Below, piece by piece: positions 25,291-34,306 of a stretch of DNA of 64,000 nt. Numbering within the stretch: position 1 is the first letter of the stretch; the number at the start of each line of letters is the position of its first letter. The position numbers were made by a program, and so were the translations under genes. The stretch is from Novosphingobium malaysiense (lineage in GTDB: Bacteria; Pseudomonadota; Alphaproteobacteria; Sphingomonadales; Sphingomonadaceae). The DNA lies in assembly GCF_000802225.1 (NCBI RefSeq), contig NZ_JTDI01000001.1:806001-870000 (forward strand), in the 5' to 3' direction. A model generated the notes under the pieces. That model searched no databases. It was not told the DNA's origin and saw nothing but the letters and a program-made list of their open reading frames with translations.

Positions 25291-27830
25291 TGTCCGCCTC
25301 CCGCCACGATGCGGATGGCATCGGCGAGGCTGTGCCCGCGCCGCTCGCAGTCCTGGATCGCGGCATAGGTGTCGGGATCGGAGGAGTAGATCGTCGCCGA
25401 GAAGGGATCGAGCACGAGCCGGCCGACCGCCTCAGTCTCGGGACCCTTGATGAAGACCTCGCTGTACTCGGTCCCCGAACGCTTGAGGCTGCGGATCAGC
25501 GTCTCGGTGCGGTCGTCCATGTCGAGCCGCGCGTTCGCCCTGAAATCGGCGATCGTCTCGGCCTTCTGCTGGAGCACCAGCATCCAGTCGCTGTTCTCGA
25601 GCGCGGCGCGCGCGCCATCGGACTTGTAATAATCATTGAGGGACTGGGTCGCGGTGGCGAGCGCGCCGCCATATTTGCGCGCCGTGCGGGCATAGGTCTC
25701 GACGAACTCGCCCATCGAACCACCCTTGAGCATGGCCCAGGCCTCGTCGATCAGCAGCAGCTTCTTGGTTGCTCGCGACGAGCGCGTCATCGCCTGGCTG
25801 GTCATGAACATGATCGCCGAGAGGACGACGCTGCGCAGTTCCTCGCGGCTTGCAAGGTCGCTCATCTCGAAGACGGTGAAATCATCGTCGAGCGCGAAGC
25901 TCGCCTTGCCTGCAAAGAACCCGCCGTAGCTACCACCGCGGCAGAAGGGCGCGATCGCGGTGGCGAGATCGCGGCCCGCCTCGCTCTCCGAGCCATGGAG
26001 CGCATGGGCGACATCGTCGACCGATGCGCCGCTTCCGAGTGCCTCCCAGGTTGCGGTTACGGCCCGGTCGATAAGCCCGCGCTCGGTGTCGCTCGGCGCG
26101 GTGCCGGGACGCGCCATCTGGCCGACAATCGCTTTGATCATGGCAAAGCAGTCGAGGCGGTAGTCCTCGTCTTCGTGCGCACGGGCATCATCGACTATCG
26201 AGAAGGGGTTCAGCGAGAAGCCCGAGGCGAGCGTGAACTCGACGAAGCGTCCGCCCTGCAGTTTGACCGAATGCTCGAAGCTGCGCCCGTCGTCGATCAC
26301 CACGACCTTGGCGCCCGCACCGCGCAGGGCGGCGCAGAGCTCCTGCAGCAGCACCGACTTACCCGAACCCGACTTGCCGCAGATCGCGATATTGTGATTG
26401 CCGGCAGTGTTTTCGAACGGCGACCACCAGAAGGGCTGGCCGCGGCGGCCAACGAGCAGGAGGTGCGGGATCACGCCGCCGAGATATTCCCCCTGCATTG
26501 GCGCGATATGTGCCGCTGTCGTCGAGAGCATGGTCTTGAGGCGCTTCAACCGCGCCATGTCGTCGGCGAGGCCATCGGCGAGGCTCAGGGGAAATGCGGC
26601 GACGAGGCCCTGCAGCTGGAGGAAGCGCTCGTCTGCCAAATCCCAGCCCGCTGCCTTGTAGATCGCCTTGATGATGCGTTCGTGCGTGTCGCCCTGGCCG
26701 AGCGGCGAGATGCTGGTGAGCCCGTAGAACAGCTTGACGAGCTTCTTGCCGGCCTGGAGTTCGGCCTGGACATGGCGCCATTCGGCCGACTGTTCGGCGA
26801 GCTTCGGGAGAAAGCGCGCGCTCTTGGTCTGGCTGAGGCTGGTCGTGCGCATGAACTTGAAGCCAGCGCGCGCCGAGGCGGCTTCCTGGTCGGGGTAGAC
26901 GAGGCACAGCATGGTCGCCGTTGGACAGGGGAAGCGCAGCTTGTCGGTAAACATGTCGCCGATGAGCCGCGCGCATTCCCAGGGCGCCCAGCGCTCAGGG
27001 GTAGAACGCACGGCATAATGCCGTACGTCGAAATGGTCGGGATAGCATTCGCCGACTTCGGGATTGCCCTCCTCGTCTCGGCCGGTCTCGCGAAAGCGCT
27101 CGGTCCTGAGGATCAGGCGATCGTCGCCGACCTCAAGCTCGATGTCGCGGCGGATGGCCTGGACATCGAGCGTATCGTGCGGGTTCCACGCATGGATGTC
27201 GGTCTCGTGCGCGGTGGTAGGCGAGGTGAGTTCGTCGATCAGCGCCAGCAGTCCGCCCGGACGCAGCTCTTGCGCGTGCAGTCCGAGCGAATGGAGCATG
27301 CCCATCAGCCCTTCGCGGCATTCGGAGAGTTCTGCGTCGGTTACGCTGCCGGGCACGGGCACGCCAAGCGAGACGATCAGCCGGACGTTGCGCGCGTGGA
27401 AGGGCGCATGCGCTGAGCCCGAATTCCAGACGAGATCGTAAAGGCGCCTGGTGCGCGCCCTGGCGATCGCCTCGTAGATACCGCCCTGCTCGTAGCGCGG
27501 AGCGAACCAGGGGCCGACCACGCTGCCGATCCGCGGCGATGCGAAGTTCAGGACCTGGAGGCAGGCGCCCTGCGGCAGACCTTCGGAGAAGAACTGGCCA
27601 AGGATCTCGCCAGTCCGTTCGTCGGCCCCGATCAGCGGGGTGACTTCGAGCACGAAGCCCTTCGAGCGGGCGTTGCGGTAGAGCTTCGCCCCCTCGTCAT
27701 AAACCCGGTAGGGCAGCCAGTCCGAAAGCATGTCGAGCCCGAAATGCGCCTGGGGTTTCTCAGGCCTAGCCGTGTCGGCAAACAGGCCCCGCGAGAGTGC
27801 GTCGCGCGCGGCAGCAAGGGATAGCGTCAC
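25287..27830 (-). CDS. traC: Type IV secretion ATPase TraC (VirB4 family)
   Basis: An 847-residue ATPase that powers pilus assembly and DNA transfer from the cytoplasmic side of the inner membrane. It has the TraC N-terminal domain (FGLDMLSDWLPYRVYDEG), a Walker A motif GKSGSGKS near residue 485, and a Walker B motif KKLLLIDEAW near residue 690, followed by the typical YARTARKYGGALATATQSL. Length and order of motifs are normal for TraC. It overlaps traV and the next membrane-protein gene by four bases each. Confidence 0.95.
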   Translation of the reverse strand: MTLSLAAARDALSRGLFADTARPEKPQAHFGLDMLSDWLPYRVYDEGAKLYRNARSKGFVLEVTPLIGADERTGEILGQFFSEGLPQGACLQVLNFASPRIGSVVGPWFAPRYEQGGIYEAIARARTRRLYDLVWNSGSAHAPFHARNVRLIVSLGVPVPGSVTDAELSECREGLMGMLHSLGLHAQELRPGGLLALIDELTSPTTAHETDIHAWNPHDTLDVQAIRRDIELEVGDDRLILRTERFRETGRDEEGNPEVGECYPDHFDVRHYAVRSTPERWAPWECARLIGDMFTDKLRFPCPTATMLCLVYPDQEAASARAGFKFMRTTSLSQTKSARFLPKLAEQSAEWRHVQAELQAGKKLVKLFYGLTSISPLGQGDTHERIIKAIYKAAGWDLADERFLQLQGLVAAFPLSLADGLADDMARLKRLKTMLSTTAAHIAPMQGEYLGGVIPHLLLVGRRGQPFWWSPFENTAGNHNIAICGKSGSGKSVLLQELCAALRGAGAKVVVIDDGRSFEHSVKLQGGRFVEFTLASGFSLNPFSIVDDARAHEDEDYRLDCFAMIKAIVGQMARPGTAPSDTERGLIDRAVTATWEALGSGASVDDVAHALHGSESEAGRDLATAIAPFCRGGSYGGFFAGKASFALDDDFTVFEMSDLASREELRSVVLSAIMFMTSQAMTRSSRATKKLLLIDEAWAMLKGGSMGEFVETYARTARKYGGALATATQSLNDYYKSDGARAALENSDWMLVLQQKAETIADFRANARLDMDDRTETLIRSLKRSGTEYSEVFIKGPETEAVGRLVLDPFSATIYSSDPDTYAAIQDCERRGHSLADAIRIVAGGGQ

Positions 27831-28399
27831 CGGCTCTCTCCTTCGGTCATGTCAGGGTGGGGGACCGGCTCGCGGGGAGGGGAAAACGAGCCTGGTCCCC
27901 CGGGTTCCGGCGCGTCAGCGCCGGGCATCGCCGGAACGGGCTGCGAGGGGATGAACAGCTGTTCCGGCAATGTGTCTGTTGGTTGGAAATCGGGTGCGGG
28001 GTTGCCATCGCGCGTCGCGGCAATGGTCGATGCCAGCGAGCGCAGGACTTCGCGGCGGCCCTGCGGCGCGCGCCAGCCTGTCCCTGCCTGTTCGGGCAGC
28101 GTCAGGTGAACGACGCGCGCCTCATGGTCGCGGCCCGCCGCGTCGCGGTATCCCGTTAGCACGACCTGCAGGCGGCGAACCGCTTCGCCGGTCGGGGTCA
28201 TCGTCCGATACGCCTCAGACGTGTCAGCCTTTTCAATGCCGGTCGCTCCGGCATCGATCGCGGAGGTGGGCACGCAGGTCCCTTCGGGAGCGCGGCAGGC
28301 AAAACTGCCTTTCACATTGCCGCCAAGGCTGGCGCAGCCACTGGCCAAAAGGAGCGGGGCAGCGAGCACCACGGCGCGAAGGATCGGAAGCCGGCTCAT
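27827..28399 (-). CDS. traV: Type IV conjugative transfer lipoprotein TraV
   Basis: A 190-residue lipoprotein. The signal VVLAAPLLLASGC contains a lipobox with the cysteine at residue 22. It is followed by GNVKGSFACRAPEGTCVPTS, a conserved TraV segment with two cysteines, and a Pro-rich tail. TraV anchors the TraK/TraB core complex in the outer membrane. The ATG at 28399 overlaps the dsbC-like stop by four bases; a longer frame upstream lies antisense-like in that gene and was rejected. Confidence 0.88.
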   Translation of the reverse strand: MSRLPILRAVVLAAPLLLASGCASLGGNVKGSFACRAPEGTCVPTSAIDAGATGIEKADTSEAYRTMTPTGEAVRRLQVVLTGYRDAAGRDHEARVVHLTLPEQAGTGWRAPQGRREVLRSLASTIAATRDGNPAPDFQPTDTLPEQLFIPSQPVPAMPGADAPEPGGPGSFSPPREPVPHPDMTEGESR

Positions 28400-29268
28400 T
28401 GCGCCTCTCCCTTGCCCTCGGCCACGAAGCGGCGGATCGCCGCGGCATCGCGGTAGCCATGAAGCACCGCCCCATCGCGGGCGCGCACGATAACCGGAGT
28501 TCCGGCAAACCCGTTGGCCTTCGCGAAGGCTTCGTTGGCATCGAGTGCCTTGGCGTCCTTGCAGGTCTTGCCGGTCGCCGGAGCCTGGCCGGCGTAAGCT
28601 GCATGGAGTGCCTTTGCTGGATCCTTGGCGCACAGCACCGCCTCGGAAATCTTGCGGCTTGCCGCGCCAAAGATCGAGATCGGTCGCTCTTCGATCATAA
28701 CCTTGGCCTTGGCGAGTTCGGCGGTCAGGCGCTGGCAGTATCCGCACTTGAAGTCCGAGAAGACGACGAGGCGTTCGCCCTTGTGGTTGCCCCAGTGGAT
28801 TGCGCCCGCAGCCGGAAGCGACGAGAGGTCGACATGGCTGGCAGCCGCCTGGACCGGCGCTTCGTCGCGTCCCGCGGGCGCGTCGCTGGCTACGCGCGCC
28901 GCACCAGCCGCGAGCAGGTCGGGATTGAGTTCGAGCAGGCGGGCGGCAGTGACGTCGCGCCGCTCTTCCATGTCGTAGAGTCGGCCCACGAACAGGTAGC
29001 GGGCGGTCTCGTCGATGTAGAACAGCGTGTCGCCTGAGACGACTTCGCACCAGGGGCCGAGCGTGTCGCAGCTGATCGCATCGATCGGGGTCTTGGGCAG
29101 CCGCAGTTTCAGTGCCTGCGCGACATCGCTCGCCATGCCGGCAGCGCTCGCAGGCATCGCGGTGACGGCAGAGACGCCGAGCGTCAGCACGGCGGCGGCG
29201 CTCGAAAGGGCAAGGGCAAGGTGGGCGGCGCGGGCCTTCAGGCCCGGCCGTTGGTCATTGTAGTTCAT
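28396..29268 (-). CDS. dsbC: DsbC-like disulphide isomerase of the transfer operon
   Basis: A 290-residue periplasmic thiol-disulphide protein. A signal-like segment (about 14-43) precedes a DsbC-type dimerisation domain (GDTLFYIDETARYLFVGRLYDM). The thioredoxin domain has the CGYC active site in FSDFKCGYCQRL near residue 175 and a cis-Pro region FAGTPVIV. Such genes are a regular part of F-type operons and help fold Cys-rich transfer proteins. It overlaps traB and traV by four bases. Confidence 0.9.
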   Translation of the reverse strand: MNYNDQRPGLKARAAHLALALSSAAAVLTLGVSAVTAMPASAAGMASDVAQALKLRLPKTPIDAISCDTLGPWCEVVSGDTLFYIDETARYLFVGRLYDMEERRDVTAARLLELNPDLLAAGAARVASDAPAGRDEAPVQAAASHVDLSSLPAAGAIHWGNHKGERLVVFSDFKCGYCQRLTAELAKAKVMIEERPISIFGAASRKISEAVLCAKDPAKALHAAYAGQAPATGKTCKDAKALDANEAFAKANGFAGTPVIVRARDGAVLHGYRDAAAIRRFVAEGKGEAQ

Positions 29269-30581
29269 TTGGAGGGACTCCTGACGTGGACGCCGTCGAG
29301 AAAGACGATCTCGACCTCGATGCCGGTCGGCATCTCGACGACGGGTTGGTATTGTTCGGCGCGTTCGATGAGGTATCGGCTGACGGTGTCGGCGGCTTCG
29401 CCGGCACCCTGCCCTAAGCCACCGGCGAGGATGTCGGTCGGCGACAGCGCCTCGCGCTGACCGTTGGCGCCGACCTGACCGGTGAAGATGCCGTTGGCGT
29501 TGGCGGAAAATCCGCGCCCGAACCCGCCGACGATCCCGGCCAGCAGTGCCTGGCTGACAAGGCTGCCCTCGCGGCTGACAACGCGGCCGCGCACACCCGA
29601 CTTTCCGGCAAAGGAGATGAACCCCTTGACCTCGCTGACCGCGAAGCGGCCACCGGGCTGCGCGCAGGTCATGCGCACCAGCTTGACGTAGACCTTCTCG
29701 GCCGAAAGATCGCCGCGCGCAGCGCCATTGACGAGGCAGCCGGTGATGTCGGTGGTGAGCAGCTTGTTGCCGCGCATCACCGAGCGGGCCGGCCCGGTGA
29801 TCCGGAGCACCACGGGAAGCGGATCGCTCTGGCTGGCAACGCCGGTCGAGGCATCGACACCCACGATGACCGTTGCCGGTGCATAGCTGTTGGGCGGAAG
29901 GTAATCGCGGCTCGCTTCGAGCAGCAGTGCGGGCGCAGTCTCTGCCGCACGCGGCTTGCCGTCCTTGCCCGTCTCCGTGCTGAAACTCATCAGGCTGAGC
30001 TGTCCGCCCTGCGTTTCCGGCGCTCCTTGCGGTGGCTGGACAACTCCGCCGGTGCCGACGCCGGGGCCATAGGCAGGTGGCGGCGGCAAAGGCGGTGCGG
30101 CTGTAGGTGCCTTCGCGGCTTCGCTCAGTTGTGAACGCAGATTGGCATTCTCGGCCGAGATCGCGTCGATCGCTGCCTGGCCGTCGGAGCGCATCTGCGC
30201 GTTCTCGCTGCGCAGGGCTTCGAGCTCCTGCTCGATCTCGGGGCGCGGCAGCTGGGCCTGCTGCAGATCCTTGATCGCGCGGCCCTGTGCATCGAGCCGG
30301 TTACCGTAGCTCGCGACGAACTCGCGCTGCGAGAGGTTGCGATTGACGAGGCCGCCGGTGTCGATCGTCGCCGCACCATTGGCATCGGTGCTGCCCTCGT
30401 CGCCATCGCCGCCGAAAATGAACATCCCGCCGCCGATGAGCGCGATTGCCCCGATCCCGGCGAGCAGCATCTTCTGGCGCTGCGCGATCTGCGAATTGAG
30501 GTTGCGCCGTCCGCTTTCGCGCGCTTCCGGCGAGCCCGGCCGCGGCCTCCTTTCGGCCTCCTTCTGTGTTGCCTCGGCCAT
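29265..30581 (-). CDS. traB: Pilus assembly protein TraB (VirB10-like)
   Basis: A 438-residue protein that spans the periplasm. It has one membrane helix near residues 38-56 (MLLAGIGAIALIGGGMFIF), a coiled-coil stretch (about 105-155), a Pro-rich hinge (PPLPPPPAYGPG), and a C-terminal TrbI/VirB10-type beta domain (LLLEASRDYLPPNSYAPATVIVG, then ITGCLVNGAARGDLSAEKVYVKL). It links TraC at the inner membrane to TraK and TraV. Its start shares one base with the traK stop. Confidence 0.94.
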   Translation of the reverse strand: MAEATQKEAERRPRPGSPEARESGRRNLNSQIAQRQKMLLAGIGAIALIGGGMFIFGGDGDEGSTDANGAATIDTGGLVNRNLSQREFVASYGNRLDAQGRAIKDLQQAQLPRPEIEQELEALRSENAQMRSDGQAAIDAISAENANLRSQLSEAAKAPTAAPPLPPPPAYGPGVGTGGVVQPPQGAPETQGGQLSLMSFSTETGKDGKPRAAETAPALLLEASRDYLPPNSYAPATVIVGVDASTGVASQSDPLPVVLRITGPARSVMRGNKLLTTDITGCLVNGAARGDLSAEKVYVKLVRMTCAQPGGRFAVSEVKGFISFAGKSGVRGRVVSREGSLVSQALLAGIVGGFGRGFSANANGIFTGQVGANGQREALSPTDILAGGLGQGAGEAADTVSRYLIERAEQYQPVVEMPTGIEVEIVFLDGVHVRSPSK

Positions 30582-31396
30582 CAGTCGAGCCCTCCCTTGG
30601 CAAAGACAAGGAAGGCACTGGTCGCTTCACCGGGCGCGAGTGCATCACGGCCATAGGCAAAGGCGAGCGCGCCTGCGGGACCTTCGCGCTCGGAGCCAAG
30701 CGTAAGGCTCTCCTTGCCGAGGTTGCGTACGAGAAAGCGCTGTCCGGTAAGTTCATCGCCCTGGTATTCGGCGACCAGCTGGACCTCGATCCCGCCGGTA
30801 CGGCGCGGAGCAGACAGTTCGGCGCGGGCAGTGAACCCGGGCAGGACGGCATCGCTCGCCATCGCCTCGATCAGGCGGATCGCCGCGTCCGCGGGCCCGG
30901 TCTCGGTCTCCCATTCGGTAGCCTCGGCTTTAGCGAGCGCGGGATTGGTGATGAAGAGCTGGGTCGCTTCCTCGCCGCCGAGGCGGCAGGCGAACTTGTA
31001 GACGTAGCCCGCCTTGCTGGTCGCAAAGAAGCTGACCCGGGCAGCGGCAAATTGCGGGGGCACGGAGATATAAATGTCTCCGCGCACCGGCTCGTGCGTC
31101 ACCTGGAAGTCGTTGTAGGGAAAGCCGCTCGCGATCTTCGAGACATTGGCAAAGCCGTCATCGATGAGCGCAATCCGGGTGAGTTCGCCGCGGGCGAGTT
31201 CGCAGTCGATGGTCGCGTTGTCGGCCGCTTCGACGAACTGGTCGGCATGCGCCGGGACCGGCGCGAGTGCGAAGGCGATTACGGCGAGGCCGGTCAGCTT
31301 GAGCCCGGGATCGGGGCGCCTTGTCGCGCCGATCGCGAAACAGGCAAGGCCGGTTCCGGCAAGCGCAGCAGCGAGGGGAGATGGGAGAAGGCTCAT
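30581..31396 (-). CDS. traK: Type-F secretin-like protein TraK
   Basis: A 271-residue protein of the outer-membrane core complex. NDFQVTHEPVRGDIYISV, FFATSKAGYVYKF and QLFITNP match TraK. The N-terminus is unusual: a first hydrophobic stretch (residues 5-25) is followed by a second one ending PVPAHA, which looks like the real signal cleavage site near residue 50. The start at 31396 overlaps traE by four bases, so the extra segment may be translated; no internal ATG is seen before the second stretch. Confidence 0.9.
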   Translation of the reverse strand: MSLLPSPLAAALAGTGLACFAIGATRRPDPGLKLTGLAVIAFALAPVPAHADQFVEAADNATIDCELARGELTRIALIDDGFANVSKIASGFPYNDFQVTHEPVRGDIYISVPPQFAAARVSFFATSKAGYVYKFACRLGGEEATQLFITNPALAKAEATEWETETGPADAAIRLIEAMASDAVLPGFTARAELSAPRRTGGIEVQLVAEYQGDELTGQRFLVRNLGKESLTLGSEREGPAGALAFAYGRDALAPGEATSAFLVFAKGGLD

Positions 31397-31962
31397 TGGC
31401 CGGGTTCCTCCTTGTCGGTGGGAAGTTGCTCGAAGCCGGCGAGCGCGAGGCTGAGGCCACGCTTCGACCAGCGGAAACGGAAGGAGCGGCGCTGGCTCGC
31501 GATCACCTGCGCGCCGACAAAGGTCTTGAGCGTGCCGGTGGCGGTCGAGGTCAGAGCCTTGGGATCAACGTGCATTTCCGCGATCACGAAGGCCTGGCTG
31601 ATGTCCGAGCCGCGCTGTTCCTCGACGATTCTGACGAGCTCGGCCTTGAGGCGGCCGTGCGCGGCGGGATCGGCGAGCTTCAGGATGTTCGCCATCCAGT
31701 AGTCGAGGCTTTCGGGCGCCCGGTTGAGGAGCATCAGCGCCGTGTCGCGGGTGACGAGCTCGAGATAAGGCGCGTCGATCCCGCCGCTCGAGACGGTGAT
31801 CCGCTCGGCGGTGATCGGCACCAGCACCACCTGTTCGTCGCGGGTGACCGCGGCGCCGAGGCTGACCAGCGTGGTCAGGCTCAGGACACCTGCCAGCACG
31901 GCAAAGCGATTGCGTTGCCGCAGGTAAGTCTGCGCCTGTTCGTGCGCGAATTCTGCTCGCAT
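31393..31962 (-). CDS. traE: Conjugal transfer protein TraE (VirB5/TraE type)
   Basis: A 189-residue protein with one N-terminal membrane helix (FAVLAGVLSLTTLVSLGAAV) and a periplasmic domain containing APESLDYWMANILKLADP and GTLKTFVGAQVI, conserved in TraE. It is an inner-membrane component of the F-pilus machinery. It lies 12 bases after traL. Confidence 0.93.
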   Translation of the reverse strand: MRAEFAHEQAQTYLRQRNRFAVLAGVLSLTTLVSLGAAVTRDEQVVLVPITAERITVSSGGIDAPYLELVTRDTALMLLNRAPESLDYWMANILKLADPAAHGRLKAELVRIVEEQRGSDISQAFVIAEMHVDPKALTSTATGTLKTFVGAQVIASQRRSFRFRWSKRGLSLALAGFEQLPTDKEEPGQ

Positions 31963-31974
31963 GGGTCGCCTCCC

Positions 31975-32262
31975 TCAGCCCGCCAACAGGCGGCAGTGGG
32001 AGGGCGGCGTGGCTTTCAGACCGAGAAAGCTCCCGGGCAGGTACCAGTACGCAGCATGCACCAGTGCCGAACCGGCGCCGCGTGCCTTTGCCTTCCGCAA
32101 GGCAAGCCAGGCCCCCGCGGCCAGGCCGATACCGATGAAGATATGCTGCGCAAGAATGCCCCAGGCGAAGGGAATGAGAATCCCTGCAAACTCGTCGATG
32201 GTCCAGAAGCCGATGAGCTCCGGGTCGTCGAGCCGCCGTGGAACAAGGTACCTGTCGGCCAT
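31975..32262 (-). CDS. traL: Conjugal transfer protein TraL
   Basis: A 95-residue membrane protein that begins with the conserved LVPRRLDDPELIGFWTIDE and has two hydrophobic segments. The end LVHAAYWYLPGSF is also typical of TraL (YWYLP). TraL corresponds to VirB3 and helps set up pilus assembly. It lies 31 bases after traA. Confidence 0.94.
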   Translation of the reverse strand: MADRYLVPRRLDDPELIGFWTIDEFAGILIPFAWGILAQHIFIGIGLAAGAWLALRKAKARGAGSALVHAAYWYLPGSFLGLKATPPSHCRLLAG

Positions 32263-32293
32263 GCCGCCCTCCTGTCGTGACCGGATCCGCTGA

Positions 32294-32626
32294 TCAGATG
32301 ACCGCGGTCACGACCGAGGTGACGATCGGCACGCCGGTGCCGACACCGATCCCGACGCCGACCGGCACCGCGACCTGGCCGAGCGAAAAGCGCCCTGAGG
32401 CGAGACCGATCAGACCGCCCGCGAGGCTGAGCACGGTGATGATCTTGCCGCCCGAGCCTTCGAGAAAGTCGGTGAACTTGGTCAGCGCGGGATCGAAGGT
32501 GGTGTCCGCGCCGGCAAAGGCGGCACCGGCGCAGGCCAGCGCCACGCAGGCGGGAAGAATGTAGTCGCGGCCACGAACGCGGTTGAGCGTGCGCTGCTGG
32601 ACCGGAAGGGCAGTCTTGGTGGTCAT
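32294..32626 (-). CDS. traA: TraA-like F-type pilin precursor
   Basis: A 110-residue prepilin. The basic leader ends with a hydrophobic stretch (ILPACVALACAGAAFA). Cleavage after AFA would give a 72-residue mature pilin, close to the 70 residues of F pilin. Two hydrophobic segments follow (ITVLSLAGGLIGLASG and VAVPVGVGIGVGTG...). It is the first gene of the long minus-strand transfer operon, which fits traA. The ATG at 32626 has CGGAG upstream. Confidence 0.88.
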   Translation of the reverse strand: MTTKTALPVQQRTLNRVRGRDYILPACVALACAGAAFAGADTTFDPALTKFTDFLEGSGGKIITVLSLAGGLIGLASGRFSLGQVAVPVGVGIGVGTGVPIVTSVVTAVI

Positions 32627-32993
32627 GGATGGAAACTCCGAGGGATTGAACATCAGCCAGCGATACGTTCGCTGTATGTTCCTTCCTCTCCCCGGAGCCG
32701 GGCTGTAGGAAATCGGGAACTGGATTTTGGGGCTGCCAACCAAGCAAAAAGCGACATCGGGAGGTGCGCTGGCCGGGATTCGCGCAGGCTGATCGCGGAG
32801 CAGCGCCGACTGTACCGGCTTCTGAGCGATGCGAGCCGCGATCTGCGCTGGTGCGGACGGAATTCGCGCGAATCGTCGAAGGAAGCTGATTCGTTCCTTC
32901 CTCTATGTTCTCTTAATGTTCTTTTCGTTTTCCTACAGGCTTCCTTCGCGGTTAGCCGGTGAGTCCATCACTTCTAGAGATAAGGATTCGTCG
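32627..32993. promoter_or_regulatory. Divergent control region of the transfer operon
   Basis: This 367-base spacer between traA (minus) and an HTH regulator gene (plus) has no gene. It holds two exact copies of GTTCCTTCCTCT (32678-32689 and 32893-32904) and two copies of TTTCCTACAG (32703-32712 on the minus strand, 32929-32938 on the plus strand). The copies flank the two ends of the spacer, near the two expected promoters. They are probably binding sites for an element-encoded regulator. Confidence 0.55.
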
Positions 32994-33485
32994 ATGACCA
33001 ACATGGCGCTCTTTGCCGAACAACAGGTTCGCGCCGACCTCGCCCGGCTGCTTTTGGCCGCTGTCGAAGGCAGCGGTCGTGCCCGCTGCGACATCGCGCG
33101 CGATACGCAGATCCATAAGGACGCTTTGCGCCGCATCCTTGCCGGCGAGCGCTCGGCCAGCCTCGGAGAAGCCTTGCGCATTCTCGCCGCGTGCGGCGTC
33201 GCTCCTAATGCGCACCTGCTGCTGTTCCTCGTCAGCGGCGGCGATCACGCGATTGCGTGGTTGCAATCGGACCTCGCGCAGTTCTTCGAGGACTTTTCCG
33301 GAGAGCTGCCTTCCGCGCTTGAGCGTGTCTTGGGCAACCAGGTGCATCACGTGAAGCCGCGTTGGGCCAAGGGCACCGCGCACCGGGTTGCGCGCCTGCT
33401 CTCCGACCACATCGATGAGCTTGAACGAAAGGATGCGCTGCTTGGCGATGTCTTCGCCGGTGCTGAGGGAGGCCATCGTGGGTGA
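32994..33485 (+). CDS. Helix-turn-helix regulator divergent from the transfer operon
   Basis: A 163-residue protein. SGRARCDIARDTQIHKDALRRILAGERSASLGEALRILAACG (about 27-68) is an XRE-like helix-turn-helix. The C-terminal part has a helical stretch that I cannot assign. Its position, divergent from traA across a spacer with repeated motifs, suggests that it controls the transfer operon. The frame extends upstream, but the ATG at 32994 follows GATAAGGATT, a reasonable ribosome-binding site. Confidence 0.75.
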   Translation: MTNMALFAEQQVRADLARLLLAAVEGSGRARCDIARDTQIHKDALRRILAGERSASLGEALRILAACGVAPNAHLLLFLVSGGDHAIAWLQSDLAQFFEDFSGELPSALERVLGNQVHHVKPRWAKGTAHRVARLLSDHIDELERKDALLGDVFAGAEGGHRG

Positions 33486-33693
33486 AGAGATCGACAAAGG
33501 CGCGACGGAGTCTCGCCGGGTGACGCGGCTCATTCGCTTGCCCGAGGTTCAGCACCGTGTCGGGCTCGGCCGTTCGACGATCTATCGCTGGATGGCTGAG
33601 GGCAAGTTTCCGAAGCCGGTGCAGCTGGGTGGATACTCGGTGGCGTGGGCGGAAGATGAGGTAGAGGCCTGGATCACCACCCGCCTAAAGTAG
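33478..33693 (+). CDS. AlpA-family regulator
   Basis: A 71-residue protein: [35 protein letters not shown] followed by [12 protein letters not shown] is the full AlpA/excisionase-like winged-helix pattern. Such proteins switch on excision or transfer genes in prophages and ICEs. The GTG at 33478, preceded by GAGGGAGG, overlaps the upstream HTH gene by eight bases, so the two regulators are co-translated. Confidence 0.88.
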   Translation: MGEEIDKGATESRRVTRLIRLPEVQHRVGLGRSTIYRWMAEGKFPKPVQLGGYSVAWAEDEVEAWITTRLK

Positions 33694-33734
33694 ACATTTA
33701 AACCGATACGTCGGGCAATACTCTACCCTTAGGC

Positions 33735-33917
33735 CTAACCGGCTGCGAAGCTTCTCCGAGTTCGGTTCGCAATCGCAACCAGAGACAACATTAACCGGCA
33801 CCTCGACGAGCACGCCGACGACTGTCGCTAGCGCCGCGCCACTACCCAGCCCGAACAGGCCAATTGCCACCGCCACGGCGAGTTCAAAGAAATTCGACGT
33901 GCCGATCAGCGCGTGCC
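33735..33917 (-). pseudogene. C-terminal remnant of an ACR3-type arsenite transporter
   Basis: Only about 60 residues remain: [22 protein letters not shown] then [17 protein letters not shown], a hallmark of ACR3/ArsB transporters. After VEVPV there is one extra base near 33790; removing it restores [12 protein letters not shown], the usual end, with a stop at 33735-33737. The 5' part of the gene is missing and is replaced by a fragment of a CDF gene. This is a double lesion: truncation plus frameshift. Confidence 0.8.
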
Positions 33918-34306
33918 CACCACGGCGATCACCGTCCATCCTTCAATCGGTTGGGGCCTGGCAAACCGATTGATGGCCTCCACCAGCAGGTAGAACCCGA
34001 CAATCAGTAGCGTGGTCAGGTTGATGAGCGCTGCGACAACCTCGCCCTGCGCGTAGCCGAAGGTCATCAGCTTGTCTGCGGGGCGCCGTCCTATCCGGCG
34101 CGCGAACCACGCGAGACCGCATCGCTGAAATTGTGCAGCGCTTCGGCTATGAGCGCGAGCGAACCCGACACGATCCCGCCAACGATCTGCGCCAGAGTAA
34201 GCAGAACGTCGATCGCCACAGCGAAGATCAGCTGCCGATCGCTGAGGTTTTCCTCGCCGTGGCTATGCCCGGCGTGGCCCCCACCATGATCGTGATTCGC
34301 GCTCAT
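33918..34306 (-). pseudogene. Disrupted CDF (CzcD-type) cation transporter
   Basis: The first frame begins with a His-rich CzcD-like N-terminus (DHGGGHAGHSHGEE) and runs through FAVAIDVLLTLAQIVGG to ALIAEALHNFSDA. A small deletion near 34110 shifts the frame. The protein continues in another frame with WFARRIGRRPADKLMTFGY, then VVAALINLTTLLIVGFYLL and PQPIEGWTV, where it is cut off and joined to the acr3 remnant. The start codon overlaps the stop of the intact CDF gene at 34303. Confidence 0.8.

Noticed and set aside
25290..27416. A 708-codon open frame on the plus strand, antisense to traC
   Set aside because: It mirrors the traC codons in GC-rich DNA and shows no protein family features. 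traC on the other strand has complete Walker motifs.
30566..32280. Long plus-strand frames opposite traK, traE and traL
   Set aside because: The transfer genes on the minus strand overlap each other correctly and match known families; the plus-strand frames do not.
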